From Streptomyces sp. XM4193 (lineage in GTDB: Bacteria > Actinomycetota > Actinomycetes > Streptomycetales > Streptomycetaceae): a DNA stretch of 64,000 nucleotides. Position numbers and translations under genes: made by a program. A model generated the notes under the pieces. It ran no database searches. It was not told where the DNA came from and saw only the letters and a program-made list of their open reading frames with translations. Location of the stretch: assembly GCF_023072595.1 (NCBI RefSeq), contig NZ_JALLGK010000002.1, positions 434,001 to 498,000 on the forward strand. The letters run 5' to 3'. Shown piece by piece: positions 45,386-54,217 of the stretch (the first letter of the stretch is position 1; every line of letters begins with the position of its first letter).

Positions 45386-47425
45386 ATGCGAGCGACTCGA
45401 GCGAGTTCGGTCATGGGCGCGGTGGCACTTGCGGCGACGCTGGGGGCGACGCTGCTCGTTCCGGGAGCGTCGGCCCGTGCGGCACCGGAACCGGTCACTC
45501 AGCCGAACACGTCGGCCCAGGGCTGCGACCCGATCGACCCGGCCGCCTGCCTGCTGCCGTTCCCCAGCAACTGGCACACCAGGAAGGACAGTTCGACCGA
45601 CACCGGGCGGCGGGTGGACTTCGACCCGGCGTCGATGCCCCGCAACGTCCGGGGCACGGCGATCGATCCGACCGAGTGGAACCGCAGCGACGGCTTCTCG
45701 CCGGGCTCCATGCTGCTGGCCCGCGTTCCCGGCCTCGATCTGGAGCGCACCGGCGCGGCGCCGATCACCGACATCGGCAGCTCGCTGGAGGAGGACGCGC
45801 CGATCGTGCTGCTGGACCTCACCACCGGCGAACGCTGGCCGTACTGGGCCGAGTTGGACGCGAACGCCCCCGATCCGAACCGACAGGCACTGATCGTCCG
45901 ACCCGCCCGGAACCTGATCGCGGGCCACGACTACGCCGTCGCGCTGCGCGACCTCAAGGACGCCGACGGCAAGCCGATCGAGGCGCCCGCGGCATTCGCC
46001 GATCTCCGTGCGGGCAAGCACGACGGTGGGGCCGAGAGCGCCGACCGGGCGGCGCTCCGTGAGCGTGCCCGCCAACTGGCGCCCGCCTTCGAGGGGTTGG
46101 AGAAGGCCGGGGTCAAGACCGAGCACACCTACCTCGCCTGGGACTTCACCGTGGCCAGCACCCGCTCCCTGAGTGAGCGCATGCTGCATCTGCGTGACGA
46201 CTCCTTCGGGCAACTCGGCGACGCGGCACCCGAGTTCGTGGTCGGAGAGGTGACCGAGAACCCGGCGGACGACCCGATCGCGCGTTCCGTGCGCGGAGTC
46301 TTCAACATCCCCAGCTACCTCGACCGGCCCGGCGGACCGCCCGGTGCGGGCTTCGAGTACGACGAAAACGGTCTGCCGCGGCGCACCGAGGGCAACAAGC
46401 AGATCGCCTCCTTCCAGTGCGAGATCCCGCGCAAGGCCCTCCAGGACCCCGCGGTGCCCGCGCTCTACGGTCACGGACTGCTCGGGGCCGAGGGCGAGGT
46501 CGGCTCCGGCAGCATCACCGCGATGGCCGCCGAGCACAACCTGGCGTTCTGCGCCACCAAATGGGCCGGGATGTCCTCCGACGACCTCTCGTTCGTCGCC
46601 GAAACCCTCCAGGACCTCGGCAAGTTCCCGGCGGTGCCGGACCGGCTCCAGCAGGGCATCCTGAACGGCCTGTGGCTCGGCAGGCTGCTCACGCACAAGG
46701 ACGGATTCGCCTCCGACGAGGCGTTCCGCAACGACTCCGGCACCTCGGTGCTCGACGCCGACGCGGATCTCGCCTACTACGGCAACAGCCAGGGCGGCAT
46801 CATCGGAGGCGCGCTGACCGCCGTCTCCACCGAGGTCGAACGCTCGGCGCTCGGAGTCCCCGGCATGAACTTCTCCACGCTCCTCAACCGCAGCAGCAAC
46901 TGGGCGCCCTTCGAGCAGATCGTGGACACCGCCTACCCGGACAAGCTCGACCAGCAGGTCAACCTGGCACTCATCCAGATGCTCTGGGACCGCGGCGAGA
47001 CCAACGGATACGCCCAGCACCTGACCGACGACCCGCTGCCGGGCACCCCCGAGCACCGGGTGCTGATGCACGTCGCCTTCGGTGACCACCAGGTCTCGCC
47101 GACCGCCGCCGAGGTCCAGGCCCGGACCGTCGGGGCGAGGATCCACCGGCCGACCGTCGCGGACGGCCGCAACCCGGACAAGGAGCCGTACTGGGCGATC
47201 GAGCCGCTGGAGTACCCCGCCGCGACCGGCTCGGCGATGGTCGTCTGGGACAGCGGTGCGCCCTACCAGCCGCTGACCAACACCGCGCCCGGCGAGGGCG
47301 CCGACCCGCACGGCGACCCCCGCAACGACAAGGCCGCCCGCGCCCAGACCGGCGAGTTCCTGCGCACCGGGAGGATCGTGGACGTCTGTTCCGGGGCGCC
47401 CTGCGAAGCCGCACCCCAGGGCTGA
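45386..47425 (+). CDS. Large secreted alpha/beta-hydrolase-like protein (679 aa), substrate unknown
   Basis: The precursor has a signal peptide ending near ARAA (about residue 32). The N-terminal ~300 residues contain CDPIDPAACLLPFPSNWHT and a beta-rich region with LIVRPARNLIAGHDYAVALRDL; the C-terminal half carries the nucleophile-elbow motif YYGNSQGG with Ser468, followed by alpha/beta-hydrolase-like segments and LMHVAFGDHQVSPTAAE, where Asp and His could complete a triad. Such large secreted proteins with an N-terminal Ig-like part are common in actinobacteria and of unknown function. Its place after pullulanase does not by itself make it a glycan enzyme. It is convergent with a TetR gene. 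Confidence 0.8.
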   Translation: MRATRASSVMGAVALAATLGATLLVPGASARAAPEPVTQPNTSAQGCDPIDPAACLLPFPSNWHTRKDSSTDTGRRVDFDPASMPRNVRGTAIDPTEWNRSDGFSPGSMLLARVPGLDLERTGAAPITDIGSSLEEDAPIVLLDLTTGERWPYWAELDANAPDPNRQALIVRPARNLIAGHDYAVALRDLKDADGKPIEAPAAFADLRAGKHDGGAESADRAALRERARQLAPAFEGLEKAGVKTEHTYLAWDFTVASTRSLSERMLHLRDDSFGQLGDAAPEFVVGEVTENPADDPIARSVRGVFNIPSYLDRPGGPPGAGFEYDENGLPRRTEGNKQIASFQCEIPRKALQDPAVPALYGHGLLGAEGEVGSGSITAMAAEHNLAFCATKWAGMSSDDLSFVAETLQDLGKFPAVPDRLQQGILNGLWLGRLLTHKDGFASDEAFRNDSGTSVLDADADLAYYGNSQGGIIGGALTAVSTEVERSALGVPGMNFSTLLNRSSNWAPFEQIVDTAYPDKLDQQVNLALIQMLWDRGETNGYAQHLTDDPLPGTPEHRVLMHVAFGDHQVSPTAAEVQARTVGARIHRPTVADGRNPDKEPYWAIEPLEYPAATGSAMVVWDSGAPYQPLTNTAPGEGADPHGDPRNDKAARAQTGEFLRTGRIVDVCSGAPCEAAPQG

Positions 47426-47474
47426 CGCGGCCGCTCCGCGGGGCGGTTGCGGTCGCGCCCGCGGGTGGGCCGGG

Positions 47475-48224
47475 TCAGGGCGCCGGCGTGAGAGCCGTCG
47501 TGCCGGGGGCGTCGACGGGCGGTCCGGCCGCGACACCGGTCAGCCGCGCCACCAGGGTGGCCAGCGGGCCGTCGGGGCCCTCGCCCGCCACCAGGGTGCG
47601 CAGCATCCTCGCCGTCTGCTCGTCGTGGGCCGCGGTCACCGCGGTGAGCGCGACGAGGTCGTGCACCAGGCGGGGCACCAACTCCTCGCGCGGGACGGCG
47701 CGTTCGGTGACCCAGCTGAACGCCGCCGTCTCGACCAGCTGGACCCACGAGGTGAGCAGCAGCCTCAGTCTCGGCCCGGGGTCCTCCAGCCGCAGGTGCC
47801 GGCGCATCTGCTCGTACGCCTTCTCCCGCACGCCCTCCAGCGCGGCACCCGCGCGGGCCGCCCCGGGGCCGACGCCGCCGGCGGTGCCACCGCGCAGCAG
47901 GGCGCAGAAGCTCGGACCGTGCTCCTGGACGAAGTCGAAGTAGCGGTTCAGCACCCGGTCCAGACGGTCCGTCAGCGGCCCTTCGGCCGGTTCGGCGAAG
48001 AGCGCGGTCAGCTCGTCGGCCGCGACCTGCACCGCGGCCTCGTACAGGCTGTGTTTGCCGGGGAAGTAGTGGTAGACCAGTGGCCGGGAGATCCCGGCAG
48101 CGGTGGCGATGTCGTCGATGGACACGTCGTCGGGGGAGCGGGTGCTGAACAGTTCGAGCGCCACGGCGATGAGCTGCTGTCGGCGTTGCTCCGTGTCCAT
48201 TCTGCGTCGAAGCGCGGTTGCCAT
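47475..48224 (-). CDS. TetR-family regulator
   Basis: The 249-residue protein has the TetR N-terminal helix-turn-helix (DDVSIDDIATAAGISRPLVYHYFPGKHSLYEAA, about residues 31-63) and a C-terminal ligand-binding part with the VQEHGPSFCALLRGG and LVETAAFSWVTERAV helices seen in the TetR_C subgroup that often controls fatty-acid or efflux functions. It stands alone, so its target may be its own gene or the convergent secreted hydrolase gene. ATG 48224 is the start; the basic leader MATALRRRMDTEQRRQQL is typical. Confidence 0.85.
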   Translation of the reverse strand: MATALRRRMDTEQRRQQLIAVALELFSTRSPDDVSIDDIATAAGISRPLVYHYFPGKHSLYEAAVQVAADELTALFAEPAEGPLTDRLDRVLNRYFDFVQEHGPSFCALLRGGTAGGVGPGAARAGAALEGVREKAYEQMRRHLRLEDPGPRLRLLLTSWVQLVETAAFSWVTERAVPREELVPRLVHDLVALTAVTAAHDEQTARMLRTLVAGEGPDGPLATLVARLTGVAAGPPVDAPGTTALTPAP

Positions 48225-48470
48225 CCGTCCACCTTAGAACCTGCCGGTGAATCCCCGGAGTTGGAACGGTGCGGACTCAACGGGCGTCGTGCGCACGGGA
48301 GTTCGGTGCATGATGCAAGCACTTGTGTCGTGCGGTCGGCCCGGAGGAGCCGCCCGGGTCACGGGTGTGTGCACCGGCCCCGGGCGGGTGCGCTCGCTCG
48401 CGCGAGGTGCACGCGGTCCGCGGTGTCGGCGTCGACCGACGCGGGACCGCGAACCGGGCACCGGCCGCGC

Positions 48471-50528
48471 TCACTTCAGCGGCCCCAGCTCCCCGCCGTC
48501 CGCGAGCGTCGCACGCAGCTGCGCCTTCGCGCCCTGCTCGACCGGCGTCATCATCAGCCGCCCCTCCGTGCGCGCCTGCACGCCGCCGTCGGCGGTGATC
48601 GAGGTGACCCCGTCGCTGCCCACCGCCAGCAGGTACCAGGTGCCTCCGGGCGACTTCCACAGCGCACCGGCCAGCGCCCGCGGATCGCGTGCTCCGCACT
48701 CGGCGCCGCCCTTCGCCCGGCCGACCACCGCGGCCTGGGTGCCGGCCGGCGCCGGGGCCCTGAACTGCGCGTACGCCTGGCCCTGGCTGCCGCGCCAGGT
48801 GTCCGCCCTGGTGCACACCCAGGAGGCGGCCCCGGCGTTCTCGGGCAGCTGGTGGGAGCCGAACTGCCAGGAGTTGACCGACCGCACCCCCGAACCGCTC
48901 AGCACCGGCAGTTGGCAGGCGGAGGCGGCGAGCAGCCGCCGAGCGGGCTCGGAGAGCGCGTCGACCGGAGAGGTGCTCGGCTTGCCGAAGGTGAGCCTGG
49001 CCGGGACGATCTCCCCCAGATCCGTGAGCAGGTACGGGCGTTCGCCCTTGGTCTGTGCGCGCAGCGCCGGCCAGCTCTCGCAGCGGCCGGTGCCCAGCGG
49101 CGGCGCCGGCAGCGGATCGCTCACCCCGTCGCTGCCGCGTCCGACCTCCTTGCCGGTGTCGTCGGGCTCGAGCAGGTCCACCGTGCTCAGCCTGCTCACC
49201 CACGGAGCGGTGAGATAGCGGGAGTTGGAGTCGCTGCGGGTCAGCAGCGCGGCCGAGGAGCCGGCCGGATCGGCGCCGTCGGTGCGGGCGAAGTCCAGGC
49301 CCACCGGGCCCTGTTCACCGCCCGCCGGCTCCGCGTACCGCACCAGCCGCAGTCCGTCGTGGAGCAGCACCAGGGCGGCGCCGTCCGCCTCGCCGGCGTA
49401 GAGCAGCTGGGCGGGGCCGGCCGCCGGGCCGGTCTGGGTGCCGGGCGTCGCGGTGACCTCGACCTGCCGGCCGGGCCGGGCCCAGACCGCGAGCGCACGG
49501 CTCAACAGGCCGGTGTCGTCCAGGAGTTCGCCGCGGGCGGGCCAGACGGAGAAGTCGGTCCTGGCCGACTTGCGCCACGCGTTCGCCGAGACCCGCACCA
49601 ACTTCTCGGGGTCCAGAGCCTGTTGGGCCGCCGGGTTCTGGGCGTACGCGGGTGCGGCGGCACCACTCGGGCCCCAGCCCTCGCCCGGCAGTCCGAGCAG
49701 CACTCCGAGCACGGCGAGCGCCGCCAACCCGACGACCAGGGCCCGGCCGTGCTGGCGGCGGCGCAGCAGATCCGTCGGACGCGCCCGCAGCACGCTGGGG
49801 TCCAACCCCCAGCCGGCCGGCGGCACATCGCGGCTGCCGGCCGGCAGCGGCACCTCGTCCGCCTCGTCCAGCGCGTCGTCCGGATCTCCGACGCCGAGCG
49901 CTTCCAGCAGGTCGTAGACCTCGTCGTCGCTCAGCCCCTCCAGCGCCCGGAGTGCGAAGGCGGCCCGGCCCTCGCCCGAGCACTCGGACAGGGCGCGGTC
50001 CAGGGCGAGTTCGTCCTCGCTGCACACCCGCGGCAGCAGCCGCAGCCCTGCCGCCCGCGGCAGGCCGAGCCGGGGCCTGGGACCGCGGCCGAGCCGCAAC
50101 GGGCCGATCCGCCAGGGGAGTTCGGCGTCCAGCGCGCGGCGCACCACCCGCATCCGTACGTATGCGTACCCCGCGTCGGCGACTCCGCCGCCGGGTCCGC
50201 GCTGCGCCGGCAGCCGGGGATCGTCGGCCGCGCGGCCCCTGGGCAGCGCGCGCTGCACCACCGTGTGCGCCGTCAACACCCTGCGCTCGCGCCCCATCGA
50301 GGCGGGAAGCGTCAGATGGGCGAGCCGCACCAGCCGCGCATAGTGCTCGACGATCGCCGACTCGGCCAGGTCCACGGGCACCGGGCCGGACCCCGACGCC
50401 CGAGTCGGCTGGTCGCAGGGGTCGCGCGGGTCCGGCGGTGCCGCGCCGCCGGGCTGCTGCTCGTCGTTGTCCGGCGCTGTACCGGCTGCTCGGTCCACGC
50501 GGTCGGAAGTCACGTCTGAAGGGGCCAC
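48471..50528 (-). CDS. Single-pass membrane protein with sigma-factor-like cytosolic part (685 aa)
   Basis: The order is a disordered N-terminus to ~50; a helical region at ~55-225 that resembles a degenerate ECF sigma factor (IVEHYARLVRLAHLTLP, then GRAAFALRALEGLSDDEVYDLLEALGV, like a region-4 lead-in); one hydrophobic helix at 263-280; and an extracytoplasmic domain of about 400 residues with four cysteines near its end. It is conserved in streptomycetes to my knowledge, but I know no function. The GTG at 50528 is the likely start. The topology suits signalling across the membrane. It is upstream-adjacent to a two-component pair on the same strand but separated by 285 bases. Confidence 0.75.
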   Translation of the reverse strand: MAPSDVTSDRVDRAAGTAPDNDEQQPGGAAPPDPRDPCDQPTRASGSGPVPVDLAESAIVEHYARLVRLAHLTLPASMGRERRVLTAHTVVQRALPRGRAADDPRLPAQRGPGGGVADAGYAYVRMRVVRRALDAELPWRIGPLRLGRGPRPRLGLPRAAGLRLLPRVCSEDELALDRALSECSGEGRAAFALRALEGLSDDEVYDLLEALGVGDPDDALDEADEVPLPAGSRDVPPAGWGLDPSVLRARPTDLLRRRQHGRALVVGLAALAVLGVLLGLPGEGWGPSGAAAPAYAQNPAAQQALDPEKLVRVSANAWRKSARTDFSVWPARGELLDDTGLLSRALAVWARPGRQVEVTATPGTQTGPAAGPAQLLYAGEADGAALVLLHDGLRLVRYAEPAGGEQGPVGLDFARTDGADPAGSSAALLTRSDSNSRYLTAPWVSRLSTVDLLEPDDTGKEVGRGSDGVSDPLPAPPLGTGRCESWPALRAQTKGERPYLLTDLGEIVPARLTFGKPSTSPVDALSEPARRLLAASACQLPVLSGSGVRSVNSWQFGSHQLPENAGAASWVCTRADTWRGSQGQAYAQFRAPAPAGTQAAVVGRAKGGAECGARDPRALAGALWKSPGGTWYLLAVGSDGVTSITADGGVQARTEGRLMMTPVEQGAKAQLRATLADGGELGPLK

Positions 50529-50813
50529 ATTGAGCAGAACGAGTGAATCCGCAGTTGGTCACTTGCCGCGCCGACACCGCTCGCCGCGCAGCCTCACCGG
50601 CCCGCGCACCGGCCCGCGCACCGGCCCGTGCACCGGTCTCGTTGCCCAGCTCACCGCCTGCGGCACCCGTCCGCGCCCGCAGCCCGGCCGCGCCGCCGTC
50701 CGCCGGGCCCTGTCCCGCAGCGGCCCGTCCTCGTCCGTACAACTGCCGCGCCGCACAAGCTTGTTCGCGCCGATTCGCGAGAGTCGCACCCGTCCGGCGA
50801 CGGCGGCAGGGTG

Positions 50814-51467
50814 TCAGTTGCTGCCGTGGTCCAGATAGGCGAGCACGGCGAGCACCCGGCGGTTGCTGTCCTCCGCGGGCGGCAGCTGGAGCTTCTGGAA
50901 GATGTTCGCCGTGTGCTTGGCGATGGCCCGCTCGGTCACGACCAGGCGTTCGGCGATGGCCGCGTTGGAACGGCCCTGGGCCACCAGCTCCATGACCTCC
51001 TTCTCGCGCGGTGTCAGTGCGGCCATCGGACGGTCGCGCTCGCGCCGCGTCAGCAGCTGCTGGATGACCTGCGGGTCCATCGCTGTGCCGCCCGCGGCCA
51101 CCCGCCGCACCGCGTCGATGAACTGCTCGGCGTCGAAGACCCGGTCCTTGAGCAGATAGCCGACCCCGCCGTTGCCGTCGGCGAGCAACTCCGAGGCGTA
51201 CAGCTGCTCCACGTGCTGGGAGAGGACCAGCACCGGAAGCCCGGGCCGCTCCTGCCGGGCCCGCAGGGCGCACTGCAGGCCCTCGTCGCTGAAGGTCGGC
51301 GGCAGTCGTACGTCGACCACCGCCACGTCCGGCCGCAACTCGGCGAGCGCCTTGGTCAGTTCGGGTCCGCTCTCCACCGCGGCGGCGATCTCGAAGCCGA
51401 ACGCCTCCAGCATCCGCACCAGTCCGTCGCGCAGGAGGAAGAGGTCTTCGGCCAGTACGACGCGCAC
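50814..51467 (-). CDS. NarL/LuxR-type response regulator
   Basis: The 217-residue protein has a receiver domain with acidic pair Glu7-Asp8, phospho-acceptor Asp52 (VVDVRLPP) and Lys107 (GYLLKD), and a C-terminal LuxR helix-turn-helix (LTPREKEVMELVAQGRSNAAI). GTG 51467 is chosen because GGAGA lies 5 bases upstream and the receiver domain begins immediately; the longer frame to 51701 adds only Pro/Arg-rich sequence. The partner kinase gene ends 265 bases upstream, and a hairpin between them suggests a separate promoter for the regulator. Confidence 0.92.
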   Translation of the reverse strand: MRVVLAEDLFLLRDGLVRMLEAFGFEIAAAVESGPELTKALAELRPDVAVVDVRLPPTFSDEGLQCALRARQERPGLPVLVLSQHVEQLYASELLADGNGGVGYLLKDRVFDAEQFIDAVRRVAAGGTAMDPQVIQQLLTRRERDRPMAALTPREKEVMELVAQGRSNAAIAERLVVTERAIAKHTANIFQKLQLPPAEDSNRRVLAVLAYLDHGSN

Positions 51468-51681
51468 GGTTTCTCCGGGGGAGCGAAGGGGTGGGGGAGC
51501 GGGACGAGAGGGAGTGGCACCAGCGGGAGGGGCGGGTCGGGAGAGGCGCCCGCCCGAAACTACAACAGGGTGCCCCGGCACCGCAGTCGGCCGAAGCGTG
51601 GCCGACTCCGGCCGTCGAACGTCCGGGAGTGCCGGGGCGGACACCTGCGCTCCGGAGGCGGCCGTACGGAGGCGGCCGGAC

Positions 51682-51724
51682 GGCTCGGGTCGCGCGTCCA
51701 CGGTTCGGGCGCGCGACCCGAGCC
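51682..51724 (-). terminator. Hairpin after the histidine kinase gene, 15-bp perfect stem
   Basis: GGCTCGGGTCGCGCG pairs with CGCGCGACCCGAGCC over a 13-base loop, 7 bases past the kinase stop. It partly isolates the response-regulator gene. Confidence 0.8.
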
Positions 51725-51731
51725 ACCGGGG

Positions 51732-53009
51732 TCAGGGGCCGACCGGGCGGCAGGGGATCTCCATGGTGACCATGGTCGGGCCGCCGGGCGGGCTGCTGAC
51801 CGCGAGCACACCGTCGAACGGGCCGAGCCGCCGCTCCACACCGCTCAGACCGGTGCCGCCGGCAGGATCCGCCCCGCCCCTGCCGGAATCGGTGATCGCT
51901 ATCCGCAGCGCGTCCCGCTCGTAGTGCACATCCAGCCAGACCCGGTCGGCGCCCGAGTGCTTGGCCGCGTTGGTCAGCACCTCGCTGACGGCGAAGTACG
52001 CCGCGGACTCCACCGGCTCCTCGAACCGGTCCGGCAACCGGACGTCCGTCTCCACCGTGAGCGGCATCCGCAGCGCCAGGGCCCGTACCGCGTCGCCCAG
52101 CCCGCGCTCGGCGAGCACCGGCGGATGGATGCCGCGCACCAGGTCGCGCAGTTCGGTCAGCGCCTCGGCCGAGTTCTCCCGTGCCTGGCTGATCAGCCTC
52201 TTGGCGGTCGCCGGGTCGCTCTCGATCAGTGCCTCGATGGTGCCCAGGGACATGCCCATGGCCACCAGCCGGGCCTGTGCGCCGTCGTGCAAGTCGCGTT
52301 CGATGCGCCGCAGTTCGGCGGCCGAGCTGTCGACCGCGTCGTGCCGGGTCTCGTACAGCTCGCTCACCCTGCGGGTCAGCGCGGCCTTGGGGGGCGGCCT
52401 GAGCAGCGTGTGGGTCAGACGGCCGTGCACCCGCATCAGCGGTCGGGCCAGCAGCGGCCCGGCGACGAGCTGCAGCACGCCCAGTGCGGCGGCGATCAGC
52501 GCGGTGAAGAAGGAGTCGACCGGTACGAACAGGTACCAGTGGGTGTCGCCGGCGCCGCCCGAGGTGATCGGGTCCCACAGCCACAGCAGCAGCACCCCGA
52601 AGACGCCCTGCGCCATCATCCCCAGCGGGATGATCGCCAGCACGGCGCCCGCGGTGCCGTCCACATGGACCCAGAGCAGATCGCGCCAGGTGGAGGGGTC
52701 GCGCACCAGCGCGAGGAACCGCTTGAAGTGGCCGGAGAGCCCCCGCTCTGTCGGAAGCCTGTGGTACGCGCTGCTCACCGGGATGCCGGCCCACGCCCCG
52801 TTCAGCTCACGGTGCTTGTTCGCGTACGCCCGCAGCGCCAGCACCGCGTACGGGGTGGTGAGCAGCCCGATGCCGGCGGCGGGCACGAGTGCCAGGGAGA
52901 CCAGCAACAGCGAACCCAGAACGATGCCCGCCGTCATCGCGACGAGCCCCAACCAGAATCCCCGTACGGCGGCGATCATTCCGCCCCGCACCCCCGTCGT
53001 CCCGTCCAT
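51732..53009 (-). CDS. Sensor histidine kinase (NarX/DesK-type, HisKA_3)
   Basis: The 425-residue protein has a membrane sensor part with helices around 17-45, 46-62, 120-145 and 160-188 and a short external loop, then a DHp region with His241 in RDLHDGAQARLVAMG and an HATPase domain with Asn347 (NAAKHS) and the DSGRGGA and GTGLSGVERR glycine motifs. It should phosphorylate the adjacent NarL-type regulator. The signal is unknown; the sensor resembles those with a DUF1707/putative_sensor-like integral membrane fold. It is divergent from the His-rich membrane protein genes, with a 312-base gap. Confidence 0.92.
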   Translation of the reverse strand: MDGTTGVRGGMIAAVRGFWLGLVAMTAGIVLGSLLLVSLALVPAAGIGLLTTPYAVLALRAYANKHRELNGAWAGIPVSSAYHRLPTERGLSGHFKRFLALVRDPSTWRDLLWVHVDGTAGAVLAIIPLGMMAQGVFGVLLLWLWDPITSGGAGDTHWYLFVPVDSFFTALIAAALGVLQLVAGPLLARPLMRVHGRLTHTLLRPPPKAALTRRVSELYETRHDAVDSSAAELRRIERDLHDGAQARLVAMGMSLGTIEALIESDPATAKRLISQARENSAEALTELRDLVRGIHPPVLAERGLGDAVRALALRMPLTVETDVRLPDRFEEPVESAAYFAVSEVLTNAAKHSGADRVWLDVHYERDALRIAITDSGRGGADPAGGTGLSGVERRLGPFDGVLAVSSPPGGPTMVTMEIPCRPVGP

Positions 53010-53321
53010 GCCTCAGCCTCTCCCGAAGATCCTTGTGTGCGCTGAAGGTCCTTGTGCGCACTGTGGTGTGCCCCTTGATTCTTGCCGCCCGCGGGCCCGC
53101 GGGGCACGGGGTCTCCCACCCGAGGTCGGGGTGCACCCAGGTACACCCCGACGGCCGCCGCGGTCGGCTGCCGGTCGGCGGTCGACCGGCCGGGCCGTGC
53201 CAACGTCCCTGGCCTGCGGGGTTGTTGGCGAATAAACTCGGAGCGGCGACCCAATCGGAGCGGAAAAATTCCTGTACCGACCGCAGACGCGAGTCGATGA
53301 CCGTGCCATGATTCCGCCACC
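53010..53321. promoter_or_regulatory. 312-base divergent promoter region with a direct repeat
   Basis: GAAGATCCTTGTG (53025-53037) is repeated with one change as GAAGGTCCTTGTG (53044-53056), a 19-base spacing, 15-48 bases before the kinase ATG. It could be an autoregulatory site for the response regulator. An AT-richer patch at 53225-53275 near the start of the His-rich protein gene probably holds that gene's promoter. Confidence 0.45.
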
Positions 53322-54029
53322 ATGCCGCCCCGAATAGTCCAGACCAAAGCCGCGCCGCTCCGCGCCGTACGCGCCACGCTGTTCACAGCCGTGTGCGTGG
53401 TACTCGCCGGTGCCGGCCACGCGACGGTCTCGGGCCGGGCGGTACCGCCCTGGGTGCTGCTGGCCGCCTGCGTCGCAGTGGGCGCGCTGGCCTGGGCGGG
53501 CGTCTCCCGCCGGCGCGGCCCGTACGCGATCGGCGGCGCGCTGCTCGTACTCCAGGCCGGCCTGCATCTGCTCTTCGCGCGACTCGCCCCGACACCGCCC
53601 GCGGCACACCCGGCCGCGGGGCATCCGCCCCCGGCCGGCCACGGCCACCCGGGCACGCACACCGCCGCGACCGTCGGACACTCGGGCGGCCACCACGGCG
53701 CGGCGCAGGACGGGTCCGACGCCCTGCTGGCCGGCGCCGTGCACGGCTCGCCCGCGATGACCTCCGTCCACCTGCTGGCCGCGCTCGGCTGCGCCCTGTG
53801 GCTGTGGCGTGGGGAGGCCGCGCTCTTCACGCTGCTGCGACTGCTGGGCGACCGGGCGCACACCGTGCTCGTACTGCTGCTCGCCCCGGCGCCGGAGCCG
53901 TCGGCCGCCACCGGGCCGCGGCCCGTGGCCGCGCCGGCCGCGCCGCGGACCGTACTGCTGGCCCACTCGCGCCACGGCCGCGCACCGCCGCGCCCTCGGC
54001 GGGACCTCCCGGCGGTCGCCCTCGTCTGA
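53322..54029 (+). CDS. His-rich polytopic membrane protein (235 aa)
   Basis: Four hydrophobic helices lie at about 18-34, 42-60, 68-88 and 146-162, possibly a fifth at 165-188. The loop at residues 91-130 contains His at 96, 101, 107, 109, 113, 120, 124 and 125, mostly in HG, GH and HH pairs, which suggests metal binding outside the membrane. The tail is Ala/Pro/Arg-rich. I know no family name. It lies next to a PepSY membrane protein with its own His repeat, and the two are probably co-transcribed and deal with copper, nickel or iron, but the metal is inference. Confidence 0.75.
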   Translation: MPPRIVQTKAAPLRAVRATLFTAVCVVLAGAGHATVSGRAVPPWVLLAACVAVGALAWAGVSRRRGPYAIGGALLVLQAGLHLLFARLAPTPPAAHPAAGHPPPAGHGHPGTHTAATVGHSGGHHGAAQDGSDALLAGAVHGSPAMTSVHLLAALGCALWLWRGEAALFTLLRLLGDRAHTVLVLLLAPAPEPSAATGPRPVAAPAAPRTVLLAHSRHGRAPPRPRRDLPAVALV

Positions 54030-54217
54030 ACCTGCGAGAGGCCCGCACGGTCCCGCGCCCCGTGCCGGGCGTGCGGCAACCGCCGTGCGCCGTCGAGGAG
54101 TTCACCCGCACCCGCCGACCCGGCGCGCAGTCGTGCCCGCACGGCTGCCCGGTGCCCGCTCGTGACTCCCGACGTCCCCCATGGCCAACGTCGCCACTGA
54201 CAAGGGAACACCCAGAC

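Noticed and set aside
42110..47536. A 1808-codon open frame on the minus strand across pullulanase and the secreted hydrolase
   Set aside because: It is the antisense shadow of two strongly supported secreted enzymes; its translation is Val/Gly/Arg-rich and lacks any domain. GC-rich third positions keep such frames open.
49315..52794. A 1159-codon minus-strand frame spanning the 685-aa protein, response regulator and kinase genes
   Set aside because: It is out of frame with three genes that show proper domains, and it runs through two intergenic gaps and a terminator.
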